Assembly: GCF_003286085.1 (NCBI RefSeq)
Contig: NW_020825288.1
Span: 1,054,001 to 1,118,000, forward strand
From: Drosophila persimilis
Taxonomy: Eukaryota > Arthropoda > Insecta > Diptera > Drosophilidae
Reading direction: 5' to 3'
DNA: 64,000 bases
Shown: positions 37,758 to 50,098 of the stretch, piece after piece
Layout: every line of letters starts with the position of its first letter
Numbering within the stretch: the first letter of the stretch is position 1
The notes under the pieces: generated by a model
The model's database searches: none
What the model was told of the DNA's origin: nothing
The model's input: the letters and a program-made list of their open reading frames with translations, nothing else
Translations under genes and position numbers: made by a program

Positions 37758-39320
37758 TTAGTCGGCAGCAGGGCTTGATAGCTTCTTTACTTCGCCGAGC
37801 ATCTGATCGATGAGGATCTGCTGCTGGGCCTCGAACTGCGCTTGGAGGCGCTGCTGCTCCTCCGCCTGCTTGGAGACGAGCGCCAGGAAACGCTGGCGCT
37901 GCTCCTCCGCCTCCGCTTGGTGGATCGTCAGGGCAGACAGCGTTTCCTTGGGAGTATTCGAGGGAGGATGAGTAGTCGTCGATGCCCTTCCCCTGTCAAA
38001 GGCAGCGGACTGCCTCGGACTGAGTGGAAGCTGCCTTCCCGCCACCTTTTGCTTAGCGTCCCGCATGAGAGAGGCCTGTGGGTCATAGCTGCGCCTGCGC
38101 TGCGTGACGCTACTCATCGATGAAGCAAAGTTGTGGCCGCTCCAGGAGACATTGTGGGGTGGGGCAGGGCGTCTCGGAGAAAGAGAGAATCTCCCTTTGG
38201 ACTTGGGTTTCTTCTCCAGGCTCTGCTTCCGCTGTTTGGGCTCTTCTTTCGCCCCTTTTTCTGGTCCTTTCTTTGCCTCTTCTTGAGTCTCCTTTTCCTG
38301 GTTTTTCGTTGTCGGAAAACGGTTTGTCCTTGGAGAATTAGGACAGCTGTAAACGATGGTGTTCTGCCGCTTCCACAGTTGTGGGTGTAGCTGGAGACTG
38401 GACTCTGTTTCCGAGTGCTTCCGCTCGAGACTGGACTCTGTGTGGCGTTGCGGCATCGTGTGGAAGTTGGCCTCCGTGTGGCGGTGTGGCATCCTCCGGA
38501 GAACGGGATGCGTGTTGGAGCGCAGCAGAGGCGCTATCTGGAGGACACCCCAGGGCAGAGTCTTGGCCACTTGGATGAGTTTCATCGTGTGCTTGTGCTC
38601 CAGGCTTAGGTTCTGCTGCTTCTCCCTCTCCCTCCGCCACTTCTCCTTCCTCTCCTCCTCCAGTTCCTGCTCTTTCAGCTTCGACATGGCTCTGGGGGGG
38701 CCAACGATCAGGGGCTTCGCAGGAGGCGTGGCACGGGCGACGAGGCTTTTGCTGGGCTTCGCGAATAGCGGGGCGCACAGCTGCACCGCCGCCCGCTGGA
38801 CGGCCATCAGAGGGGGGTCCTCGATCAGCACGGAAGACGACATGCGGATGGCCAAGGGCGGTGAGGGGGGAGTCCGTGGCGGGGGTTTGATGATCCTGTT
38901 GAGGCCATTGTCGTAGATCAACGTCTCAGAGCGCTGCAGCTGCTGCGGGAAGCGTCCTACTACAGATAGAGGGGGAGCTTCTTTTTTCATTTCGGGTGCC
39001 CGCAGAGAGCGAACCTTGGATTTGCGTCCATTTTTCTCCTTCAGATACCCCTCGATGGCCAGGGCGGTGGAGCGATGATTCTGCATCTCCCGCCGTCGCT
39101 GGGGCGTCATCTGTGGATGGTTTGAGGATTATTCAGAATGGGTTTTCAAATACTCTCTGGCATCTCTTACCAAAGGAGGAATAATGGGGGAACCCTGGTG
39201 GCTAAAAACAGAGATAAATGTCGTCTCCTGCTCCTGCTCCAGCTCCTGCTTCTGCGCCTCCACCTCCGGCAGGAGTTTCAGCGCGTGTTCGTTGACCAAT
39301 TGGAGCCAGTATTCCATCAT
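37758..39320 (-). CDS. CP110-like centriolar protein, short form
   Basis: Two exons: 39320-39171 (50 codons) and 39110-37758 (450 codons plus stop), joined in phase 0, total 500 residues. The spliced segment SHQGSPIIPPL-MTPQRRREMQN followed by HRSTALAIEGYL resembles the N-terminal block of human CP110 (HGVAILSPLL, then EKRKEMQ and KALDVE). The C-terminal coiled coil (KQAEEQQRLQAQFEAQQQIL) resembles the CP110 coiled coil ([20 protein letters not shown]). The middle is basic and proline-rich, with a Glu/Arg/Lys helix (about KLKEQELEEERKEKW) and a short tandem repeat of RHTE..-type units. CP110 caps the distal end of centrioles and limits cilium formation. The protein stops just after the coiled coil, so the conserved C-terminal part of vertebrate CP110 is absent. 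It may be a shortened paralogue. Homology is by eye on short blocks; another coiled-coil centrosomal protein is possible. Confidence 0.6.
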
Positions 39321-42300
39321 ACCTCGTATATATTTTTGTATATTTTTTTCTATAATTTTATTCTAGCTGGAAAGTAAAACCAAATGAAACGAAACGAAAG
39401 GAATGGAATGCTGCTTCGATAAACACAAAAACATCTGACATTCGTGAAATGATTGCTTCGATTGCTTTGAATTCCAATTCGAATGCTGCCCACAGGAGCC
39501 CAGGGGCAAGAGGAAGGGGCAAGGACTCTACATGCAGTGGCTGACAAATGCGCCGCTCGTCCCATGTCCCATGTCGCATGTCGGAGTGTGCCACAAAAGG
39601 TGGTAGAGGATAGAGGGTGGTACCATTCGAAGCATCGAAGCATGTCCAGCAACAAACAAGGAGCGCAAATAAAGTCCACTCCATTACCGGCGGGACTTCA
39701 GGACTCCCATACGTGTGTGTCCTTTGTGTGCACTTCCTACGTCTGTGCGGAAGGTTTTTTAGCCCCGGAAATTTGTCTTGCGGCTGGTCCTTGGTCCTTG
39801 GAGGTGTGATTTGTTTTTTAAATTTTCCGGGGCACTCCTTGAGGGAAGTTTCGCCAGAAGTTGGCCAATTTGTCCCTGGAATTCCTTCCGTGAAACAGGG
39901 GTTTCCCTGTTTTCGCAGGACTTTTGCAATGGCAGTCACGTAGCATTTTCACTTGCATCAGCCCCCCCGATCCGTGCGAGTATTTGCCCAATGACATGCG
40001 GCAATTTTCCACTAAATTTGCTCCGTCAAACATATTTTCCAGACGGTAGAGGGAGGAGGAGAGGAAGAGTCCTGCCCTGCTCTTGCCTCCCACTCTGCAC
40101 CTTCTCATAAGGAATTCAAATTAATACATTAACAATCTGGAGAGAGAGATAAGCGACCTTCAGGGATGGGAGGCAACTCCTCTCGCCAGGTAATAAGCGA
40201 AGAAGAGCTTCAGTTCGTGCCACAGTCTAGCATTGCTTGGTAGCAAGCAATCTGCCTCAAGTGGCAGTTAGGGAGCGTGCCAAGTGCCACGGATTACACG
40301 AGAACCGGCGGGGGTGGGTGGGTTGGCAAGGGGCTATGGTTAACCGCCACAAAGGTATTTATCCCCATTGTGCTTCGTGGCGTCGTGGATTGGATTAAGT
40401 GCTGTTGCTCTCAAATTAGGTGAGTGTCGTCACGTGACACAAGATGTGGCAGGAAGATGAGGCTGAAAATGAGGCTGTAGGTGGCCGTAACGATTGGGTA
40501 CGTTTACAGGGGGAATGTAGCTCCAAAAGGAGGTGGAACTCAATCAGAAAAGAGGAGGAGCAGATTAGGAATCTCCTTAATGCAGCACTTTGGCTATGGC
40601 TCTCCGTCCAAACAGAGCTTAACCCCTTGAAGGTCCTACTTTCCTGGAGTCTCGCCAGGCGACAGACATAGCTGCTCTACTCTTCTCCGGTTACACTTCA
40701 TAAATCTAAAGAATTATGAGCCGTAACGCAGACGGAAACGGAGTGCAACCGCAATGGCAACACGTCCGTGTCGGTGTCCACCAGCAAGAGACAAAGGGAC
40801 ACAGAGAAAGAGAGGGAGGAGAAGAGCAGGGAGTGCCAAAAGGGAGCCCTGAACAGGTAATAACGGTTGCACGATTGGTTTCCCCTGACAATTTCTGTGA
40901 AAATTTACAAGCTCCAAATAGAAAAGGAAGGGCAGACACAACACTCAGGGAAAACATTCTTAAATGTTTTTTCGTTTCACTTTATACTTACCTAAAATGT
41001 TCGTAGGTTAATATTTCCAATAAATCTATGAAAGATTCAAATTTGTAGATCTCTATATCTGTATAATTTACAACTCACTTTTGCCAGTATTTGACAGTCA
41101 TTGTTTGGATGACGGGGTCGTTGTCGAATTTGTTAGAGTTGCACGCCGATACCTGGAAGGAGGTTGCCCATCTGCCAACTTATTTTGCCATTCGCGTGCT
41201 TACGTCGCAGCTATCGTATCTTTAATTGAAGACGGAAAACTTATGTATTTATTTGTAAAAGTATAAACACTAATTTTATTTTGTAAATGGAATTATTTGT
41301 ATTAATTCCATGAAATACTAATGAAAAAAGACTTTATTTATTTTGGCTCTATTTATTTCCCCAGTGAATCCCCCCAACCGGCGACAGCCGTGCAATGTAT
41401 CGGATTACCGCAGCTGCAGCACGAGTTTCAACCTCTTTTCTCATTTTCCCCTTTCTCTCTCTCTCTGTCTCTTTGCATCGCCTCGAATTTTATGATGCCC
41501 ATAATTCGATGTCGCATAGAGTTTTATGGGCGGACAATCGATGGCATTGATTTTTGCCGGATCAGATTGTTCCTTGAGGCAAGAATCGCCTTCAAGTGGA
41601 GGTTGAAGTTCAAAGCGACGCGATGCGACGTGGCAATCGCTTTAATTGAGTTGCGCCACGGCCTCATGCCTTTGTGCCTCATGGCCATGCCCCGTGTCCC
41701 GTGCCTCATGCATATGCGGCGCTCAATTAAAAGTGCGCCAAGAAAAAGACAGAAAGACAAACAAAAACGAACTCCTTTTCCTTTGAGGGGGGTGCCACAG
41801 CCACCGTCTGGTCTGATTCGAAGTAGATGTCTGCAAGTGACTCGAGCCTTGAGTCCTGAGGAGTCCTGTGTCCTGTGTCTTGAGAGTCCCCTGTCTGTTG
41901 ACATTTCGCGGTATGGAAAAAATTAAATTAAAATGCAAATTAGGCATTCCTGTGGCTGTGGCAGTGTCGTCTGGATTGCAGTCTTCCCCTTCTTCCTTTT
42001 TGGCAGCAGGTCCTTGAGGAGCGGCAGCAGGTTACCAAAAAGTGACAAATTGCTGTAAACACCGAATCGTTACGTATACGCCTCGGGGGACCTACAGGAA
42101 GGATACTGGAAGGCCCTCGACTGTCACCTACTAAAAGGATGAGGGGAGAGGAGAGAGTCCTACCTAGTGTTTTATTTTATCTTGTGTATATTTTTGTCTA
42201 CTCCCAAGAAGTCCTTGGGATTTCGTTTGCTGCCAAGATGAATGTTTTTTTTATTTCTGCGCCCCTTGACTTTTTCTCCACAGTTTTCCTCCATTTTTTT

Positions 42301-43805
42301 TTGTGGTAAATTATGCAAAGTAGTTGCGTAATGCCCTTGTTACAATAATTTAATCTTGTAATCTGTTTCTGTGTCTCCCGTTCGGCTTTCGGCGGAGCCA
42401 CAAGGGAGGGAGCAAGTGCCATAAATAATTCACTGGAATCTGCCTCTGCGCGAGGCTTCTGGCTGAGATGGTTCCTTCAAGCGAAGGCATCTTCAAGGAA
42501 TCTCCTTTCGCATTTTTAATTTCAAGGTAAATAAGCGAAGCATCCAGAAACGGAATCATAATGAGAGGAATCCTCCACTCAAGGTGACTTCTGCCTCTTC
42601 TGCGACACAACCCTCTCTCTTTGCCTCTCTCTCTCTCTCTACCTCAAAGATTGACATTTCAGAGCGGAGCAAAGGCCCGTAATTCAATTTCCGCGGAAGC
42701 TGAAAGCTGAAACAAAAATAAAAGTAAAAGGCGCAAAGTTTTCCAAAAAGCCAACCCCTTTTCCATTTCTGATTGGGAGATGGAGTGGGATGGGAGGATT
42801 ATCTGCGGCTGGCTAATTATGGGACCATCCTTTGAGGGGCAGGTCCTGCCCCTGTCTCTCCGTCACCACATCCTACCCCCAAGGAGCACACGTCAGGCCA
42901 TAAATCAGCTGCCAGGGAAATGTAAATCCAGAAAACCCAGCGAAAAGCGAAAAGAAATCGCAGACAACATAAAATTTCAATAACATTCTTGTCTCCGTGC
43001 CACAAGGTGCACAAACGAGAGGCAATAACACACAAAAGTACAAAAGCAGGAAGAGAAAGGGGAAGGAGCAGGAGAAACGGAAGCAATACACGTTGACACG
43101 TCGCACGGATACAAAATGTGGCGCTGTTAGTTCCGCAGCTAGACAAAGGACCAGGGCCAGGACCAGGACCAGGACCACGACATGGGATACAAAGCGGAGG
43201 ACGAAGGACATCGGAGCAGCGTAATGTAACGGAAACTCTATTGAATTGCGATAAAAATCGCGTTTGCCAGGCTGGTGTTCCTTTTTGCCATCTAGAATGT
43301 AGAATCCTCCTCCTCCTCCTCCTCCAGCAAAAGGATGCAAGGCAAAAAGAAGGAGACACGGGTTTAGCCAGTTTAAAGGATACTTTGCGGCTTGTCAACA
43401 GGCGGCAAAATTTATTGCAAATGTACGCCAAAATGAGTTGCACGAGTTCTTCGATGTGTTCGGTGTGTGATGAGAGTCTAGAGAAGGGTATGATGATTTT
43501 GAGGAGGGGATGGAAGGGACATATGTGGGATAAATGGAAAGGTGTCTAAGGGTGTAGAAATGTATTCCTCCATTTGAATTTCACGAAGTTCCAACAAAAA
43601 AACCGATAAATCAGCAGATAATCATTACTGCGACATACTTAAGCCACCGTTGGCTTTGTTTCACAGCATTCGAAGCTCACTAATTAAACACCTTATTATT
43701 TCCATTCAAACGATACGTTCAAGTTGCCCTTCACTTTTTAAACACACGAAATAGCACAAAATAAAAGCTATATTCTGCTTTCCAGATGATAAATCCAACA
43801 CTACA
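39321..43805. other. Noncoding stretch up to gene E
   Basis: No gene supported. A short CTC repeat lies near 43304-43325. The last part, about 43665-43805, is the promoter-proximal block shared (inverted) with gene B. The rest is ordinary intergenic or intronic-looking DNA. Confidence 0.5.
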
Positions 43806-45761
43806 ATGCTGCCACTCCTGATTCTCCTATTCCTCACGAGTGCTGCTGGTCAGAGTCAGAATCAGACGAGAACGGAAACGGAAACGAGCTCCAATCCACC
43901 CAAGGAGTTTATGATCTCAATGGCTGATCGAATGGAGCTGCTGCTGCTGGACAGGGAGCTGATCTCAAACCTCGTGCAATATGCTGATAAGTTACAGGAA
44001 AAAGTCAACGTGCTGCAGAGGTGAGACTAGGGATAACGAGATCCGACCCCCTGAAAACCGTTTGAATCGCTTGGGTGGGGTTGGGTGCTCCCACAGATGT
44101 GCAAAGGCGATGCGGACACCTCTCCAGGCTTCGAAGGGAAGGGAGGAGGAGTACCTTTCGAATCCACTGCACAGTTTCCAACTCATCCGCCACATGCACG
44201 AGGACTGGAGCCATTTGGAGAAGTTCATGCGACAGCCTGTGGGGCAGGGTGAGTGCAAATCTACGAAAGAATAATGGATATAATCGCCACGCTTTCTATT
44301 CAGATCAGATTAGTTTCCTCAAAAACAAGGCAACAAAATTTCCTTCAGTAGAAGAGACTGAGGATGCCACGGAGGCTATTTATCGGATTATTCTCACCTA
44401 TAATGTTCAGCCAGCGGATCTCGACCAGGGGCTAATAGATGGCATGCATTACAAGTAGGTCTCCAGCAGGATTACTCTACTTCAGCTGTTTATTCCAAAA
44501 TCCTTCTGCAGCAGTAGTATTTCAGTCAAAGATTGCTTCTCTCTTGGAAGCCTTTTCTTCCAGTGGGGCGAGTACGGCAAGGCTGCAGAAATGTTAGCCT
44601 ACTCCTTGGACCAGGTTAATCCAGAGTATTATTCGGTTTACGATGTGCTGGAATTTGAGTCAAGCGAGGTCTTCATGCTCCTGGCCCGCTGCCTCGTGGA
44701 GATGGGTGAGTAATCATGATCCGACATTCCTCTGCTGAAGATCTATCTCTCATTCATTGTCAGACATGGAGGAGGACGCTCGAACTACACTGATGGCCCA
44801 CCCAGCTCTGGTGGAGCACTCGGAGCGTCTGCTCACCCTCTACAGAAACACGAGACACGTCCCTGTTTCGTGGAAACTGATGCCCTTTCTGCCCGAGGAA
44901 TTCAATCAGATCTGCCGCTACTCGCACCAAAATAAACCCTCGCGTCTGCACTGTCGCTACAATACCACGACCACTCCCTTCCTGCGCCTGGCCCCCCTAC
45001 GGATGGAGGAGCTGTCGCTAGATCCTTATATCGTGGTCTACCATAATGTTCTCTCCGACGCGGAAATAGCCGAAGTGGAGAGAGTTACTGAGCCGCTTCT
45101 GAAACGCAGTGTCGTGTTTGATGGAAAGGAAAATAAGATGTCCACCAGCAAGAAGCGCACAGCCCTGGGAGCCTGGCTCCCCGACGATAATATGGACGTC
45201 TCGGGCCGGGCAGTGATACAACGCATCTTAAGGCGCATACACGAACTGACCGGCTTAATAATGAACGATCGTCAGGACATGCAGCTGATAAAATACGGCT
45301 ACGGGGGCCACTACGATATCCATTTCGACTACTTTAATACCTCCTCTCCGATCACCAAGGCCAGAGGCGACCGCATGGCGACTGTCCTCTTCTATGTGAG
45401 TCTGATCGAAGCTCTTTTTGAAGGATAACTGAAGGATTACCTCTCTCTCCCTCGAAGCTGAACGATGTGAAACACGGCGGCTCCACTGCCTTTACCGATC
45501 TACAGCTTAAGGTCCCCTCGGAGCGGGGCAAGGTCCTCTTTTGGTACAATATGCGGGGGGAGACACACGATCTGGACAGTCGAACCCTTCACGGTGCCTG
45601 CCCCGTCATCGATGGCACCAAATCAAGTGAGTATTTCTTGTGGGCTTTCATTCCTCCAGCTAAAATGTGTCATCTCTTTTGCAGTCCTTTCCTGCTGGAT
45701 ACACGAGCTGGATCAAATGTTTATCCAGCCCACCTATCGGTCAGGGAATAGGCTTTCATAG
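43806..45761 (+). CDS. Prolyl 4-hydroxylase alpha subunit, gene E (intact)
   Basis: Seven coding exons: 43806-44020, 44097-44248, 44304-44454, 44512-44705, 44764-45395, 45458-45626, 45685-45761. They sum to 1590 nt, 529 residues, with the same exon phases as gene C. The signal peptide is MLPLLILLFLTSAAGQS. Iron ligands by counting are His424 and Asp426 (IHFDY) and His493 (LHGAC); the 2-oxoglutarate Lys is 503. The CRYNTTTTPFLRLAPLRME block marks the start of the dioxygenase half. Exons 5-7 with their introns, including the stop-containing intron 5, are almost identical to those of gene G, while exons 1-4 are more distinct. Its upstream block matches that of gene B. It lies inside the inverted-repeat interval, about 1.3 kb from the inner end of the right arm. 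Role as for gene C. Confidence 0.92.
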
Positions 45762-47023
45762 AGCATCAAGATGTGGTATATTAAATTCTTGCCAAAGCCA
45801 GAAAAGAAATCCAATATTCTCTGTAACAATATATTCTTTATGAAAAAATTCTTCCAAATTCTATTAAAGTGTGTATCATGTCTAGCAGACTATTGAAGAT
45901 TAAGATAAATACATCGGCTTTTGCTCAATTTAAATGGAACTAGAGGACATACGATTTGTCATTAGATTTGTTTCAAAAGATATAATCTATCTGGATCTGG
46001 AATATATCAGGTGTCGGACACCTTTGTGATCTCGATAAGAAGTAATGCGTGGTACGGGAGTGGGAGTGGGGCCAACCAACGTGCTCACACGCACATTTTC
46101 GTAATCTTCTTTGATTTTTCGTCTGTTCTTCCTGTTCGTTCCTACAGTCGACAGTCAAAAAAGGCCACCTTGCGCAAAAGTTGAACAAATTGCTGTTCTT
46201 AATTATTTACTTGGCAGTCACGACACACGCAGCACATATACACAAATAGATCAAAGCATACTTGATTATGTTTACATTTTGTACAGTATATTTGAATATT
46301 GTTCATACAATCCCGATTACAAAATTGTGTGTTTTTGGGAAGAAGGTGAAAAATGGATTAGCCTATTCGCATGGCCACCAAATGTGAGGAAGTGTGTGTT
46401 TAAAATCACTTGAAAGGAGTAACACTCCCGCCGAATAATTTTGGACAATGCCAGAACTGTGGAATTTATGACTTATCCCTTTCAAATGTCATTGTTCTTT
46501 AGTGCCTGTATCTAATCTGTTCCTGTTTATAATACATTCCAATGATTTTAATCCAATTCTACCTCATCTCGGATAAATGTGATCTTTTTATGGCCTCGCA
46601 CACACAGTAGCCCAAAGCGAAGCCGTGATGCTGCGATTTAAAAGAACTTTGAAAGCTCTGGTTTTATCAGCAACCTTTGTGCCTACCATCAATACTCTAT
46701 GATATAGTGGTCCAATTTTCAGCAAATTTTTGTGGGCTATGTACAAGCACGTAATTGGATCTTTGTCTTGTTGGGATCTTAGCTGCAAAGCAAGTGTTTT
46801 AATGCTCTATTCCCACTCAAATTACCCTCACTTAGAGGATATATAACTCTTAACAGCTAAGAGAAGATTTCCCAGAGCGCCGCTCTCCAAAAATATCATC
46901 AGCGAGTCAGTACATGAGTCGCTGCACCCGTGTCGCGACCTTACAATACTCGATACTGATGCATTACCGGTCTCGGAAGTCAAATCAATCACAAGAAAAT
47001 ACTATTGCCACCACAACGGATAC
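45762..47023. other. Spacer between gene E and the right inverted-repeat arm
   Basis: The first 40 bases or so after the stop of E match the 3' flank of gene G, then diverge. A 100-codon frame at 46111-46413 has no family resemblance and no splice context. Nothing else recognised. Confidence 0.5.
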
Positions 47024-47175
47024 ATCTTTGTTGAAAGTATTGAAACAAGTATCAATTGGATCGCTTCATGTGACAAAACCTATTAGTAATCACTGTGGCA
47101 ATGTTCGTTAAAGATGAGACATTCCTGTGACCCTAATACACTAGGGCTTTCAATAGCTATTCAATAGCTGAAGTC

Positions 47176-49055
47176 TTAATTAAATTGCCTGTAGTCCTTC
47201 TGCCGAGGTGGATAGTAGGTGGACTTGACAAACATCTGATCCCACTCGTATATCCAGCCCGCCATTACTGTACGGAAAGAGTAATAGATATACATATGTA
47301 GACATACTATCTACGCGAGTATACAGATACATCCTCCCGACTCACCCATTTTAGTGCCAACGATAACGGGACAGGCGCCGTGGAGGGTGCGATAGTCAAG
47401 GTCGTATGTCTCGCCATCCATGTTGTGCCAGAAGAGGACTGCGCCCCGCTCCGTGGGCACCACCAGATCCAAATTGGGGAAGGCAGTGGCCCCCCCATGC
47501 TCCACATCGTTCAGCTGTGCAAACAGAATCTATAGAAATGAGTCGAAATTCTTTGGATTCCACTGGGAGTACCCACGTAGAAGATCACGGTGGCAATGCG
47601 ATCACCATGGAGACGTGAGGTCGGTGTGTGCACGCTGAAGAAGTCGTGGTGGGGCACGTAGATCCCGCCAAAGCCGTACTTCAGGAATTGAATACGTCTC
47701 ATGCTCGTTAGCATGAGGCCCGTGAGATCCGTTATTCGTTTCTGAATGCACTCCACCAGCTGTATATCTCCTGTCACCAACTTGGGGTTCGGGATCCCGA
47801 CTTCATCGGCGGAGCGGACGGGTGAGATTTTGGGTTTTTTTGTCTCCTTATCGAAGATGCGCGCGCGGTGCAGCAGAGGGGTGCTCATGTTTTCCAGCCT
47901 GGCCATCTCTTCGTCGCTCAGGACATTGTGGTACAGCACGATGTAGGGGTCCAAGGAGAGCTCCTCCATCCGTAGGGGGGCCAGTCGCAGGAAGGCTGTG
48001 GTTGTGGCATTGTAGCGACAATGCAGGCGCGCAGGCTTCGAGTGGGCTGCGGATCCGTCCGTCTTCCGTCTGCTCATCGATCTGCAGAGGCGGTTAAATT
48101 TCTCTGTGAAGCCCCTGCTCCCAATGTTGATGGATTGCTGGGGTGGATGCTCCTGGAAGTGCGACACGATGTGGTAGGCCTTGTCCCCGAACGTTTTGTC
48201 CCCCCTCAGAAGAATCTCTGCCTCGTGGAACCTGTCTAAGGCCACCAGGCAGCGGGAAAGCAGAAGGGTAATGCCACTGCTCGTGGCCCCCAGCTCCTCG
48301 TAGTACTCCAGAGGTTGCTCCTCCATCAGATCTTGGGACAGGGTCAGCCACTTGATGGCTGTCTGGTAGTCGGCTACGTGGAAGTAGAACTTCCCCAGCG
48401 CCTGGCAGTCCAAAGCAGAGAGCCGACCCCTTTAAGAGCGAGGAATATCAACAATCTGCATCCAGGATCTCTCAGCGGTACCCACCTGTACTGGATGCCA
48501 TCCAGGACTCCCTCGGCCACATCCTTCGGTTCGAGATTATGCGTGTGGACAATGCGGAAAATTCCCCACATGGCCTCTGCCACATCTTCCGCCCCAGGAA
48601 GCTGCTCCCGCATCAGCTCCAACGCAGCGATCTGCTCTTGCCCCACGAGCTGCTGCATGAGCCTCTCCACGGGGCCCCAGTCCTCGTGCAACGTGCGGAT
48701 GAGCGGGAAACTGTGCAGCGGATTCGATAGGTACTCCTCCTCCCTGCCCTTTGCCTCGTCCAAAGCCCGCCGCCAATTCTCAGCCACTCTAAGACCACAG
48801 ATTATATCTAAGACTGGTCCCATATGAAACTCTCCCCCTGAACTCACCTCCTCAGCACACTGATCTTCTTCTGCAGCTGCTCCGCGTATGCGTTGAGATT
48901 CGCCGCCAGCTCGAGGTCCTGCTCCACAAGCTGCAGTCTGCTCTGCTCCGAGACGACATAGTTCTTGCGGTGGGTGTGGTCTTTCACAGTCTCATCGTAC
49001 CAGCCACGGAGGCCAGGCCGAGTCCAAGAGCCAGCATCCGCATTATGGGAGTCAT
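47176..49055 (-). pseudogene. Prolyl 4-hydroxylase alpha subunit, gene F (frameshifted twin of D)
   Basis: Exons mirror gene D: 49055-48848, 48788-48486, 48429-47577, 47514-47346 and 47267-47176. Exon 1 is 7 nt shorter than in D: the copy reads GTGGCTGGTACGATGAG where D has GTGGCTGAGGGCTGGCACG. The signal-peptide frame therefore ends after about 23 residues (ASVAGTMRL, stop). No ATG opens the downstream frame before exon 2, so a secreted full-length enzyme cannot be made from this start. All later exons are open, keep splice sites and still encode the iron ligands (PHHDF, LHGAC) and the Lys (GTK), so the loss looks very recent. The stop is TAA where D has TGA. Differences from D are concentrated around 47780-48280. 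An alternative upstream exon or start could rescue it; none was seen. Confidence 0.8.
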
Positions 49056-50098
49056 CTTTCGTGAGTATCGCTTTGCCAGCGAGTGGGTGATGGAAAATCG
49101 ATGCATAAATAGCATGTCATCGGACATTCGTTGCGGTCAAAAAGTGATGTAAAAATGTAGCTGTAGCACACCACAGCTGGAAGTACGCTTGATAAGCACT
49201 GAATTGTGATGCCACTGATTTACGGGGAATGTAATAAAGAGGAGTATGACAGGAACGCAACAAACACATTTTTAAATCGATTACCTGCATAAACAAACAG
49301 GAAGTCTCAATGCAATACAGAGCCCTATACTAATCAACACGAACAAGTGCGTTCTCCAGAAGCAATCCGACACCGATCGCCAGCTGCAGTCGCGCCTTTT
49401 ATGCAGTCCCACCGTCTCCCACACGTAGGCCAACGTGCCGATCGCTTATCAGCCGCTCTCAAAAAGTCAACGACGCTGACGCTTTAAGCCGAAGTCGAAG
49501 CCGAAGCCGAAAGAAGCTTTAAGCTCCGCAGCCGAGGTGCAACGATCAACAGCTTATGAAGAATAAAACAGTTCCTTGTGAGACTTTCTAGAATTCTAGT
49601 GTACCAAGTTCCAAGTCAAATTTATAGGTACCGAAAAAACTCTATTATAATTCACATCAGTTTCCATTGCAATCTTCAAACAGCGAATATTGCTCTCTGA
49701 GAAGTGCCAAACTATTCCTCTAAGACAATCATCGAAAGTCGCTCTTTCCCTTTCTAACCCATACACACTGCTGCAGAGGAACACGCTCAACGCGCGCTTG
49801 CTTCATTTTGTCCCCTTTGAGCCTCTCTGAGCGAGTCGTCTCTCTCCTGCGCACTCTCTCACTAACACCTACCCAGCAATGGGACAGACAGTGGATAAAA
49901 ACAAACGGTAAATTGTAAAGAAGGCAACGAAAGAATACCCTGAGAAAAATACTTGGTCCCGAGATACATATGTACATACATATATTAGTACCACTTAAAA
50001 AAACTGCGGAATACAAATAATATCAACCCCTTTCTGTTTTTCAGATGATATTTTGTGCTTTTGATGACGGTTTGTAACTTATCACATCCAACACTACA
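49056..50098. promoter_or_regulatory. Divergent promoter region of genes F and G
   Basis: Inverted copy of 5732-6774, nearly unchanged. It would contain the promoters of F (minus) and G (plus). Confidence 0.5.
49395..49403 (-). promoter_or_regulatory. TATA-like element upstream of gene F
   Basis: CATAAAAGG on the minus strand, the counterpart of 6427-6435. Confidence 0.4.

Noticed and set aside
38356-38916. 186-codon plus-strand frame
   Set aside because: Antisense shadow of exon 2 of the CP110-like gene.
40716-41006. 96-codon plus-strand frame starting MSRNADGNGVQ
   Set aside because: Polar, low-complexity, with no conserved motif and no supporting context.
46111-46413. 100-codon plus-strand frame
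   Set aside because: No signal peptide, domain or splice context, and AT-rich codons. Probably chance.
47406-48827. Long plus-strand frames opposite gene F (and matching minus-strand frames opposite gene D)
   Set aside because: Antisense shadows of the GC-rich PH4alpha exons; they appear identically in both arms.
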